From: a bacterium
GTDB taxonomy: Bacteria > Bacteroidota > Bacteroidia > Bacteroidales > Muribaculaceae
DNA length: 25,424 bases
Assembly: GCA_004563195.1 (NCBI GenBank)
Contig: SFTJ01000040.1
Coordinates: 1 to 25,424, forward strand
Direction: 5' to 3'
Below the pieces are notes generated by a model. It did no database searches. It saw only the letters and a list, made by a program, of their open reading frames with translations, and was not told where the DNA came from. Both the position numbers and the translations under genes were made by a program. Of this stretch, positions 1 through 7,318 are shown piece after piece (position 1 is the first letter of the stretch; each line of letters opens with the position of its first letter).

Positions 1-152
1 CCGATACGCAATCATTGCAACGCCTCGTTGAGCATATTCTCCCACAAACAATTGTGCCCATACATACTGACGCCCCGAAACAATTTAGCGATATATTCGA
101 AAATGACAATGAGAAATGCCTTGACGATAACGAGGAGGTATTGTATTTGTAA
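1..152 (+). CDS. MBL-fold metallo-hydrolase, C-terminal fragment (cut by window edge)
   Basis: An open frame enters the window at base 3 and ends with TAA at 150-152, giving 49 residues with no start inside the window. The segment RLVEHILPQTIVPIHTDAP resembles the C-terminal part of metallo-beta-lactamase-fold hydrolases of the RNase J/RMMBL type, where an I-P-I/V-H-T/G stretch supplies a metal-ligand histidine just before a short acidic tail. Everything upstream, including the HxHxDH motif, lies outside the window, so substrate (RNA or a small metabolite) cannot be judged. A decayed phosphoesterase start follows only 12 nt downstream, suggesting that the two once formed an operon. Identification rests on this short tail alone. 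Confidence 0.62.
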   Translation, partial: DTQSLQRLVEHILPQTIVPIHTDAPKQFSDIFENDNEKCLDDNEEVLYL

Positions 153-164
153 TTTTAATATACG

Positions 165-317
165 ATGAAAATCCAATACGCCTCTGACCTCTATTTGGAG
201 ATGTAAGCCAACAGACGATATATGCAAAATGTCCCATTTGATGTTGTGGGCGATGTGCTTGTGCTTGGGAGCGATATTGGCTATTTGTGCGATAAAACAA
301 TTATTGCTGTCAGATAA
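165..317 (+). pseudogene. Calcineurin-like metallophosphoesterase, N-terminal relic
   Basis: Reading in frame from the ATG at 165 gives MKIQYASDLYLEM, a TAA stop at 204-206, then more codons including GDVLVLGSDIGYL, ending at TAA 315-317. This matches the start of calcineurin-like phosphoesterases, which typically begin M-K-I-x-Y-x-S-D-L-H-L-E and later have G-D-(I/V)-L-(V/L)-L-A-G-D-I. Here the metal-ligand His of DLHLE is Tyr (codon 192-194), the AGD motif has become GSD, there is an internal stop, and similarity ends where an inverted-repeat element begins at about 301. These are several independent lesions, so this is a dead gene. The frame overlaps a 132-codon minus-strand open frame that I regard as its antisense shadow. 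Confidence 0.66.
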
Positions 318-497
318 AACTTTTTTGAGCCGGGCAAGAAAATCAGGGCTGGCACCTATTGCAGGAGTCAGCCTTGTTTGGTTACTTTGCTTTTGCCACA
401 AAACAATCAACCATGGGCAAAAGTAATCATTTTAGCGGACAGCCGATAGCTGAACCGTATCTTCTTGCGTCTGTCAACTTTTATCGGACAGCAATAA
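301..497. repeat. MITE-like or IS-end remnant with 19-bp terminal inverted repeats
   Basis: The left end TTATTGCTGTCAGATAAAA (301-319) is the reverse complement of TTTTATCGGACAGCAATAA (479-497) at 18 of 19 positions. The interior is about 159 bp. CGGACAGC in the right arm (485-492) also occurs at 436-443, as subterminal transposase-binding repeats often do. No transposase frame fits inside. The left end coincides with the point where the phosphoesterase relic loses similarity, as expected for an insertion or for a scar left by recombination. I see no convincing target-site duplication. It could be a MITE, a solo IS end or a chance repeat. Confidence 0.45.
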
Positions 498-563
498 AAA
501 AGATTCGCCTCTTCTACCATCTCGGAGCCGATTTCACTCGGCACAAGTGTAGAAGAGGCGAAT
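496..563 (-). terminator. Intrinsic terminator of the peptidoglycan-peptide operon
   Basis: Arms ATTCGCCTCTTCTAC (503-517) and GTAGAAGAGGCGAAT (549-563) are perfect 15-bp complements. The 31-nt loop holds a second small stem, GCCGA (527-531) with TCGGC (537-541). On the minus strand the stem is followed by CTTTTTTATTG, a good U-run, 35 nt past the epimerase stop at 599. On the plus strand the following T-run is weaker, so the leftward direction is preferred. Confidence 0.8.
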
Positions 564-598
564 TGCTATATTTTTACCCGCAAAGCGGGATTATATCA

Positions 599-1747
599 TC
601 AGAATGTGGGATATTTACCCTTGATAGGAGTAACGCCTATACCGGGGGCGTCGCTCGGTGTTACGCGACCGTCTATTACCTTCACTCCGCTGAAGATATC
701 GTCGGCTATGAGCACATTTCCGTCGAGGTCGGTCCAGTCGATAAGCGGACTGAGCTGTGCTGCAGCTGCTATGGCACACGATGTCTCGGTCATACATCCG
801 CACATAATCTTCATGCCGAATGCGCGAGCCAATGTCACCATCTTGTAAGCCTCGCTCATACCGGTGCTCTTCATGAGTTTGATGTTGATACCATCGTAGT
901 AGTCCTTTAGTTTCACTATATCGGGCAGACGGTGGAACACCTCGTCGGCAATGATTGGAATCGGGCTGCGCTCGCGTATCCATGCTGTGTCGTCGAGTTT
1001 GTCTTCCATCATAGGTTGCTCTATGAAGAGGCAATTCTTGTCGGCAAGATATTCGATAACTTCCATAGCCTGCTCTTTGGTTTTCCAACCGCGATTGGCA
1101 TCCACGCAGATGGGGCGGTCGGTGCACTGGCGTATGATGTCGATCATCTCTTTATCGTTGTCGAGTCCGAGTTTTATCTTTATCACCTTATAGTCGTCGG
1201 CTTCCTTAATCTTCTGCTTCACCACTTCGGGAGTGTCGATGCCGATGGTAAACGATGATTGCGGAATCTTGTCAATCGACAATCCCCAGATTTTATACCA
1301 TGGTTGACCTATGAGTTTGCCCACAAGGTCGTGAAGAGCTATGTCGACCGAAGCCTTGGCAGCGCGATTTTCGGGTTCGAGCGCGTCGACATACGCCAGG
1401 ATTTCTTCCATCTTGAAGGGGTCGTTAAATTGGCTCAAATCCACTTTCGATAGGAATTTGGTTACCGATTCGATGCTTTCGCCGAGGTATGGCGGCATCG
1501 ATGCTTCGCCATAGCCGGTGTATCCCTCATATTCTATCTTCACCTGCACGCCGGGAGTGGATGTGCGGCTGTACTTAGCCAAATTGAACGCATGGCGAAG
1601 TTTGAGTTCGAAGGGTGTGAATTTCAAAGTCATACGACCCGACTTGGTAGTTTTTTTGGTTGCTGCGCCCATTGCCGAGAGCGAGATGGGTGCCGAGGCG
1701 GCTATAATGCCCATGCCGGCTCCCACCAAAAATTTTCTTCTGTCCAT
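599..1747 (-). CDS. Dipeptide epimerase (L-Ala-D/L-Glu epimerase type), enolase superfamily
   Basis: A 382-residue enolase-superfamily enzyme of the muconate-lactonizing subgroup, expected to epimerise L-Ala-D-Glu from murein to L-Ala-L-Glu. Visible: the catalytic KIK motif (residues 190-192), the first metal Asp in CVDANRGW (D216), Glu in FIEQP (E243), D268/E269 in IADE, the second-face Lys in NIKLMK (K290), and a DLD motif (340-342). The DxD after strand 8 binds the dipeptide ammonium group in dipeptide epimerases. The N-terminus MDRRKFLVGAGMGIIAA resembles a Tat-type or other export signal, so the enzyme is probably periplasmic. I chose the ATG at 1747 because it yields this signal and removes a 13-nt overlap with the upstream gene that a start at 1801 would require. 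It is last in a three-gene operon, 41 nt after the NlpC/P60 gene. Confidence 0.86.
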   Translation of the reverse strand: MDRRKFLVGAGMGIIAASAPISLSAMGAATKKTTKSGRMTLKFTPFELKLRHAFNLAKYSRTSTPGVQVKIEYEGYTGYGEASMPPYLGESIESVTKFLSKVDLSQFNDPFKMEEILAYVDALEPENRAAKASVDIALHDLVGKLIGQPWYKIWGLSIDKIPQSSFTIGIDTPEVVKQKIKEADDYKVIKIKLGLDNDKEMIDIIRQCTDRPICVDANRGWKTKEQAMEVIEYLADKNCLFIEQPMMEDKLDDTAWIRERSPIPIIADEVFHRLPDIVKLKDYYDGINIKLMKSTGMSEAYKMVTLARAFGMKIMCGCMTETSCAIAAAAQLSPLIDWTDLDGNVLIADDIFSGVKVIDGRVTPSDAPGIGVTPIKGKYPTF

Positions 1748-1788
1748 ATTATAGTTTTTTGTAGGTTTAATAAATTCTGAAGATTCTC

Positions 1789-2928
1789 TTAAAAATACCA
1801 TGGATGGTTTCTCACAGCCACAATGCCCTTGGAGCCCACTTTGCCATTTATTCTACTAATCGACAGGAATGGTGTGGTGAGATAGTCGGGGTCGGCGGGG
1901 TCAACGCTGTTGATTTTCACCTGACCTGAGCAGTGAATATATTTTCCATCGCGCAAATAGATTGCCACATGAGTCACGCGGCCCGATTGGGTGCCAAAGA
2001 ACAGCAAGTCGCCGGTCTGTGCCTTCTGCCACTCGTCGGCCTTGATGATTTCGCCGGTGAGTGCCTGCTGCGAAGCATCGCGCTGCAAGATAATGGCATT
2101 GGAGAAATAGCTCACTTTCGCCAAGCCGGAGCAGTCGGTAAGCTTGGTCGATGTGCCGCCCCACAGATAGCCCGAACCCATCATGCGGTGGGCTGTGGCT
2201 TCAATTTGAGCGGCATTGAAGTCCTGCTTGGCCCATTTGGCAAGCTCTTCCACCTCGCTCTTTTCCACATAGCCTTCGCGGCCGTCGGGAGTGGCGAGGC
2301 GCACCCATTTACCTTGTTCGCCCTTATATTCGAGTATGTTTCCCATCACCAGGTCGCTCACTGTGGCGTCGCCTTTAGGCTCGCTCACCAAGCGGGTTTG
2401 ATACACGGTCACTATGTAGCGCTTAGCCTTCTTCCACTCTTCGAAACGAGCATTGTCAATGCGAATAAGCGAATTGCCGGGCACATAGGCTATATAGTCG
2501 TCGGGCATGCGCACGCGATACCAGTCATCGTCGCGGTCGAGCACCTGCAGCGGCATACCCATTATGCCCTGTGTGGCCATTTCGGCACTGTGGCGACCGG
2601 CAGTGCGCAGCGAAGCCACCGATAGCTTCACCAGTGCCCACGGTTTTTCGGGCATATTCTCAAGCACTATCAGGTTGTTGTTAAACTTCACGCCGGCGCT
2701 ATTTAGCGCATTCTCAATGGCGTCGTTCAATCGGTTGCTGTCCACTTTGCCGTAGAGAGTAACCACGCCATTCTGCATGGTGGTATTCACATCCCAAATG
2801 GCGGTTCTGCCATCGGGTGCAATGGTTTTCTTCAAATCAGTCAACATATCGTCGACGCTTTGTGCCGTAGCTACACTCATCGAAAACACTGTTAACATAA
2901 GCAATGATATTTTTCTCAAAAGTCTCAT
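1789..2928 (-). CDS. SH3-domain NlpC/P60 peptidoglycan endopeptidase
   Basis: A 379-residue exported cysteine peptidase. It has a signal peptide (residues 1-23, ending VATAQ), an alpha/beta N-terminal segment (about 26-92) that looks BON-like, two bacterial SH3 modules (about 98-155 and 172-225), and a C-terminal NlpC/P60 domain. Catalytic residues are Cys266 in LTDCSGL, His320 in VTHVAIYL and His332 in YIHCSG. The family cleaves gamma-D-Glu to diamino-acid bonds in free or cross-linked stem peptides and releases L-Ala-gamma-D-Glu, the substrate of the epimerase encoded just downstream. The upstream transglutaminase-like gene ends 23 nt before this start. Domain assignment is firm. Bond specificity is inferred from family and context. 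Confidence 0.9.
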   Translation of the reverse strand: MRLLRKISLLMLTVFSMSVATAQSVDDMLTDLKKTIAPDGRTAIWDVNTTMQNGVVTLYGKVDSNRLNDAIENALNSAGVKFNNNLIVLENMPEKPWALVKLSVASLRTAGRHSAEMATQGIMGMPLQVLDRDDDWYRVRMPDDYIAYVPGNSLIRIDNARFEEWKKAKRYIVTVYQTRLVSEPKGDATVSDLVMGNILEYKGEQGKWVRLATPDGREGYVEKSEVEELAKWAKQDFNAAQIEATAHRMMGSGYLWGGTSTKLTDCSGLAKVSYFSNAIILQRDASQQALTGEIIKADEWQKAQTGDLLFFGTQSGRVTHVAIYLRDGKYIHCSGQVKINSVDPADPDYLTTPFLSISRINGKVGSKGIVAVRNHPWYF

Positions 2929-2951
2929 CTTCGTAAAAATAATATTAAAGG

Positions 2952-4370
2952 TTATTTTATTGGTTCCGAACTGTTTATAGTCAAATCGTAGCTAAATTGC
3001 CCATACTCGAGGTTTCCACCGCGCCATTCCACTTCACCGGTCTGTGAGTCGACGGTTTCGCTGCGTATGAAAGTCTTTTTGGGGCTGAACTCGCCGCCAA
3101 TGCCTTCGTTGGCAGCCATGCGATAGATGTCCATACCGGCTTTATAATAGTCGTGGAGCGATGTGGCAAGTGTGGAGCGGCCAAACGACTGGTCGGTGGG
3201 CACCCATCCTATGCCTTCGAAATAGGTTTCGCTCCAGTCGTGCAAATTGACTTCACCCGGGTGAAGCATCCAACCGCTTTCCCAACGCGCAGGCACTCCT
3301 ATTGCGCGACAAAGCGTGATGTAGAGCAGCGACACTTGTCCGCAGTCGCCATGACCTATGTGGAGCACATATTCGGGGATATTGGGGATAGTGCTGTACT
3401 CTCTTGCTCCTGCCCACTTAAAGTTGGCTGAAATCCAGTCGTAAATCTTCGAGGCTTGAAGCACGGGATTTTTCTCAGTGCCTACTATATCGAGCGCCAA
3501 AGCTTTCATAGCAGGTGTCACCACTTGATGCGGAGCCTCCGATGCTGTGTAGCGCTGATACACTTCCTTGGCAGTGTCGTAAGGTTTCACATGCTTCAAG
3601 AGATATTCTTGAGTAAAATTGCGTTCGCCTACGTCGTAAGTATAGTTGATTTCGAAATGTGTGGGTTTACCCTTCTCAGCCACCGCTTCCATATACACGG
3701 TGTGATGCACACTACCCTGCGACATGGTAGCCGGATGCGAACTGCTGAGCAGCTTAATATTTTTTTGGCGTAAATTTTCGTATGGGATAGGCATCCACAC
3801 GCGCACCACTTCGCCGGCGGGTACCATATCGGGCTTTACGTCGATGGTCATAGTTATATTGTTGCGATGCCAATTACGCACTCCGTTTTTGTCGGCTTTA
3901 GTAGCCATCGCTTCATCGTAGTATTTACGTAGCGAGGCTGCTTCGGCATCGCGGCTTGCTTGGTCGCGAACCTCAAATTCGGCATGGTTGAGCAATTTGA
4001 AATTGCCTATACCACGGCGGAACCACCATTCCTGGCCATCGATGTTCATATATTCTATGAGTTTATCGAGTTTCCACCGCTCTATCTGCTTATCGGTCAC
4101 TTCGTGCCCATATATCTCCTCAATGCGAAGTTTACCCTCGGCGGGAGTAATGCTGAAATCCTTACGAATGCGCTTGATAATGGCGCGCAACGAGTCGATT
4201 TGCAGCGCCCGAGCATCTTTTTCGGTCTGTGGTAAGGCTTTGAGCATCCACTCGGCCTTGGCAAACTCGCCATCTGCAATATATCTCTCGGCTGTGGTTT
4301 TCCACTCCTGTGCATCGGCACCTACTATCGCCGTAAGCAGCGACAATGTAAAAAGTAGCTGTTTTTTCAT
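2952..4370 (-). CDS. Secreted transglutaminase-like domain protein
   Basis: A 472-residue protein with a signal peptide (MKKQLLFTLSLLTAIVGADA). It has a helical N-terminal half (about 22-160) rich in charged residues, a beta-rich segment (about 170-260) and a transglutaminase-like papain-fold domain. The catalytic triad is visible as Cys343 (GHGDCGQVSLLY), His377 (NLHDWSETYF) and Asp393 (VPTDQSFG). Bacterial members are usually peptidases or amidases rather than cross-linking enzymes. As first gene of an operon with an NlpC/P60 peptidase and a dipeptide epimerase, it probably acts on wall-derived or dietary peptides in the periplasm. Exact substrate is unknown. Transcription likely starts at the TAnnTTTG box at 4416-4423. 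Confidence 0.82.
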   Translation of the reverse strand: MKKQLLFTLSLLTAIVGADAQEWKTTAERYIADGEFAKAEWMLKALPQTEKDARALQIDSLRAIIKRIRKDFSITPAEGKLRIEEIYGHEVTDKQIERWKLDKLIEYMNIDGQEWWFRRGIGNFKLLNHAEFEVRDQASRDAEAASLRKYYDEAMATKADKNGVRNWHRNNITMTIDVKPDMVPAGEVVRVWMPIPYENLRQKNIKLLSSSHPATMSQGSVHHTVYMEAVAEKGKPTHFEINYTYDVGERNFTQEYLLKHVKPYDTAKEVYQRYTASEAPHQVVTPAMKALALDIVGTEKNPVLQASKIYDWISANFKWAGAREYSTIPNIPEYVLHIGHGDCGQVSLLYITLCRAIGVPARWESGWMLHPGEVNLHDWSETYFEGIGWVPTDQSFGRSTLATSLHDYYKAGMDIYRMAANEGIGGEFSPKKTFIRSETVDSQTGEVEWRGGNLEYGQFSYDLTINSSEPIK

Positions 4371-4415
4371 ATCTCAATTTTATAAATCTAAATTTTTGAC
4401 ACCTTATTTACTATA

Positions 4416-4423
4416 CAAAGATA
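4416..4423 (-). promoter_or_regulatory. -7 promoter box for the transglutaminase-NlpC-epimerase operon
   Basis: The minus strand reads TATCTTTG, an exact match to the Bacteroidetes -7 consensus TAnnTTTG, 45 nt upstream of the ATG at 4370. I see no clear TTG at the usual -33 distance. Confidence 0.55.
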
Positions 4424-4510
4424 ATTATTTCTCACTAAGAATTTATAATTTTAATATATTTTATAATTACAAACAATAATTCACACATCCTTCACACTAT
4501 CGATAGATGA

Positions 4511-4559
4511 AATAAAAAGCTACGGTGTTCTGCCGTTTAAGCTCTGCAGAACACCGTAG
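4511..4559 (-). terminator. Intrinsic terminator of the GH95 gene
   Basis: Arms CTACGGTGTTCTGC (4520-4533) and GCAGAACACCGTAG (4546-4559) form a perfect 14-bp stem with a 12-nt loop. On the minus strand it begins 24 nt past the GH95 stop and is followed by CTTTTTATTTC. It isolates the fucosidase from the peptidoglycan-peptide operon downstream. Confidence 0.88.
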
Positions 4560-4582
4560 TGCTATTAAGTGATTAGTTTTCG

Positions 4583-7045
4583 TTACTCGGCTACCACATT
4601 ATATGTTTCGCCGGGCTTGGTTTCGAATGTGCAAAGGTAATATTTGCCATCGCGGGTCTTGGTGCACTTTGCTTGTGGCACATCGATGGGTTGATAGCTG
4701 CGGAGCACACATTTACCGCCTATTACGGCATCGATAGTTGCAGCCTTAAGCTTTCCGTCGGCCCACTCTATAGCCACTTGATAGTTGCCGCGAGCCTTCA
4801 AACCTCGCACATTGCCATTGCGCCATGCATCGGGAAGTGCCGGAAGCAGGAATATGTCGCCAAGTTGACTCTGGAGCAGCATTTCGGTCACACCTGCCGA
4901 TGCGCCAAAGTTGCCATCGATTTGGAACGGTGGGTGCGCGTCGAACATATTAGGATAGGTGCCTCCGCCCCAAGAATTGCCCACGGGGTCGAAGAAATGC
5001 ATAATTTCACGGAACATCTTATAGGCATGGTTGCCGTCGAGAAGTCGAGCAGCAAAATTTATCTTCCACGCCTTGCTCCAACCGGTGCCGCCATCGCCGC
5101 GATTGGTGAGTGTCACATCGGCTGCCTTGGCAAGTTCGGGTGTGGTCAAGGGCGAAATCGAGTGTCCCGGATGAAGGGCATACATGTGCGAGAGGTGGCG
5201 GTGTTCACGCTCCGATTCGGTGAAATCTTCGCTCCACTCTTGTAGCTGGCCTTCTTTTCCTATTTTATATGGAGGCAACTTGGCAAGTATGCCTTCGAGT
5301 TTCTTGGCATATTTCTTGTCCTTGCCGAGAATCTTGCTTGCTGCTATCACATTGCCAAACAGGTCGCGAATAATGGCATAATCCATGGTGCAACCTTCAG
5401 CCACTGCATAGCGGCGGCCGTCGAGCAGGAAGGCATTTTCGGGCGAGGTAGAGGGCGAAGTGATAAGATATCCGTCGCGCTCTATCAGCCAATCGCAGAA
5501 GAAGTCGGCAGCAAGTTTCATCACCGGATAGGCTCGCTTGGCGAGATATTCCTTATCGCCGGTGAAAGCATATCGTTCCCACAAATCCTGGCTCAGCCAG
5601 CCACTTGCAGCATACCAGTTAGCCCAAAGTGGATCGCCGTTACCGCAGTCGCCCACGGCATTAGCCAAGCACCAAATATCACTGTTTTGGTGAGTTACCC
5701 ATCCACGAGTGCGATAATACTCATAGGCAGTGCGCTCGCCCACCTTCGAGAGGTTCTCTATCCAGTCGAGCATTGGTTGGTGCATCTCGCTCAGATTGGT
5801 GCTCTCGGCGAGCCAATAGTTCATCTCTGTATTGATATTTGTGGTGTAGTTAGAGCTCCAGGGTGCACGATATTCTTTGTTCCAAATGCCTTGCAAGTTA
5901 GCTGCCGAGCCACCCGGGCGTGAACATGAAATGAGCAAATATCTGCCAAACTGATAGTAGGTTTCTTCGAGCTGTGTATCGATGCCGCCATTAGAGAATC
6001 GGCGCAAGCGGTCGTCGGTGGTCATCTTCTCAAGTGCTTCGGCATCGGCGCCTCGCTCGAGGTTCAATTCCACGCGGTCGAAATACTTGGCAAAATCGGC
6101 ACGATGATTGCGATGCAAGCGGTCGAAACTGCCAAATTCGAGTGGCTTCAATCGGCGAGCATTGATGGCTTTTTCGTCTTTGCCTTCGGTGTCGGGGAAC
6201 TTAAACGGGCCGTTGAAACTGGTGGCTGCCGAAAGGTAAATCACCACTGCATCGGCATTGCGCACCGTGATGGCATCTACGCCGTTTGCTACATTTCCGC
6301 CCACGGCTTCCACTTTCACCACGGCTTGCCAGCGCATTCCCTTGTGGCCATACACTTCCTCGCGCTCCGGGCTGCGACCTTCCATATTATAATACACGGG
6401 GTCGAGCCACGCGGGTGCATTACCTTGTATTTTCAACTGATTGTCAACCACTTCGGTGGTGTATTTTATTTGACTTTCCATAGCCACATCGAGGTTGATT
6501 TTTCCGGGTTTATCAGCCTCAAATCGCACAACCATCACACTGTCGGGAGCCGAAACGAAAGCGGTGCGCACATATTTCACACCGTTTTTCACGAAACTCA
6601 CTGTGGCAGTGGCATCGGCAAGTGAGAGTTCACGGCGATAGCGCACTGCATCACCGGCACTTGGCATGTGCTGGGCTATGCGAAGGTCGCCAAGCGGCAA
6701 AAAGCTCTGCGAATAATGGCCTTGCATCTTGCGGCAAAGGCGGTCGGCCTCGGCAAAATTTTTCTCAGCAAGGGCCTTACGCACCTGCGAAAGGTATTGA
6801 TGAGCCTCTTTGTTCACCCCGGCTTGCACAGGCACGCCCGACCATAGGGTCACTTCATTAAGGCGAATCAACTCGGCATCCACTCCTCCATACATCATGG
6901 CTCCAATAAAGCCGTTGCCCAAAGGCAAAGCTTCCTCCCACACAGTGGCAGGCTTATTGTAGCTCAATTTCAAATTTTCATTAGCAGCCATCATCGGCAA
7001 CGAAACCGTCAGCGACAACAGCACCGCACTCAATAGTTTTTTCAT
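4583..7045 (-). CDS. Glycoside hydrolase family 95 alpha-L-fucosidase, exported
   Basis: An 820-residue GH95 enzyme with signal peptide MKKLLSAVLLSLTVSLPMMA and no lipobox, hence probably periplasmic. Order: N-terminal beta-sandwich (about 25-280), linker, (alpha/alpha)6 barrel (about 330-715) and C-terminal beta domain. Counterparts of the catalytic residues known from the family are visible: Asn403 and Asn405 in TTNINTEMNYW, the general acid Glu536 in SPSTSPENAF, and Asp710 in FQIDGNFGASAG. The family removes terminal alpha-1,2-L-fucose, for example from mucin or milk glycans, and some members prefer alpha-L-galactose, so substrate is not certain. It stands alone, with no SusC/SusD pair or other glycosidase in the window. 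Length is normal for the family. No exact TAnnTTTG box lies upstream; near-matches TACTTTG (complement at 7125-7131) and TAAGCTTTG are present. Confidence 0.92.
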   Translation of the reverse strand: MKKLLSAVLLSLTVSLPMMAANENLKLSYNKPATVWEEALPLGNGFIGAMMYGGVDAELIRLNEVTLWSGVPVQAGVNKEAHQYLSQVRKALAEKNFAEADRLCRKMQGHYSQSFLPLGDLRIAQHMPSAGDAVRYRRELSLADATATVSFVKNGVKYVRTAFVSAPDSVMVVRFEADKPGKINLDVAMESQIKYTTEVVDNQLKIQGNAPAWLDPVYYNMEGRSPEREEVYGHKGMRWQAVVKVEAVGGNVANGVDAITVRNADAVVIYLSAATSFNGPFKFPDTEGKDEKAINARRLKPLEFGSFDRLHRNHRADFAKYFDRVELNLERGADAEALEKMTTDDRLRRFSNGGIDTQLEETYYQFGRYLLISCSRPGGSAANLQGIWNKEYRAPWSSNYTTNINTEMNYWLAESTNLSEMHQPMLDWIENLSKVGERTAYEYYRTRGWVTHQNSDIWCLANAVGDCGNGDPLWANWYAASGWLSQDLWERYAFTGDKEYLAKRAYPVMKLAADFFCDWLIERDGYLITSPSTSPENAFLLDGRRYAVAEGCTMDYAIIRDLFGNVIAASKILGKDKKYAKKLEGILAKLPPYKIGKEGQLQEWSEDFTESEREHRHLSHMYALHPGHSISPLTTPELAKAADVTLTNRGDGGTGWSKAWKINFAARLLDGNHAYKMFREIMHFFDPVGNSWGGGTYPNMFDAHPPFQIDGNFGASAGVTEMLLQSQLGDIFLLPALPDAWRNGNVRGLKARGNYQVAIEWADGKLKAATIDAVIGGKCVLRSYQPIDVPQAKCTKTRDGKYYLCTFETKPGETYNVVAE

Positions 7046-7265
7046 GCTTATTAATTTTTAGTTTTTTAGTGTAATCTTGTTTAGCTTCAAGCCCCAAAGC
7101 TTACATCGGGAAATTATTTCTTACAAAGTAACGCACTTCCCTCCACTTTGCCAAATATTTCGACATTGATTTGTTGCAATTCGATGATTACTTCAACTTT
7201 ATAATGATTATACTAAAGCCCGACAATTGATTATTCCGAAAATTAGAATATTTGATTATTTTTCC

Positions 7266-7273
7266 TACCTTTG
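7266..7273 (+). promoter_or_regulatory. -7 promoter box for the secreted unknown protein
   Basis: TACCTTTG is an exact TAnnTTTG match, ending 45 nt before the ATG at 7319. No TTTG lies at the usual -33 spacing; TTTG at 7251-7254 is too close. Confidence 0.5.
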
Positions 7274-7318
7274 TATTATAAAGCAAATTATTAGTCATTA
7301 CATAAACACAACACTTTT

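Noticed and set aside
12..410. 132-codon open frame on the minus strand at the left edge
   Set aside because: It runs antisense through the MBL-fold C-terminus, the phosphoesterase relic and the inverted-repeat element, each of which explains the sequence better. No family signature of its own.
359..910. 183-codon plus-strand frame entering the epimerase gene
   Set aside because: Crosses the terminator hairpin and then lies antisense to the well-supported epimerase.
1748..1801. Upstream start giving a 400-residue epimerase
   Set aside because: It would overlap the NlpC/P60 gene by 13 nt and bury the MDRRKFL export signal; the ATG at 1747 fits better.
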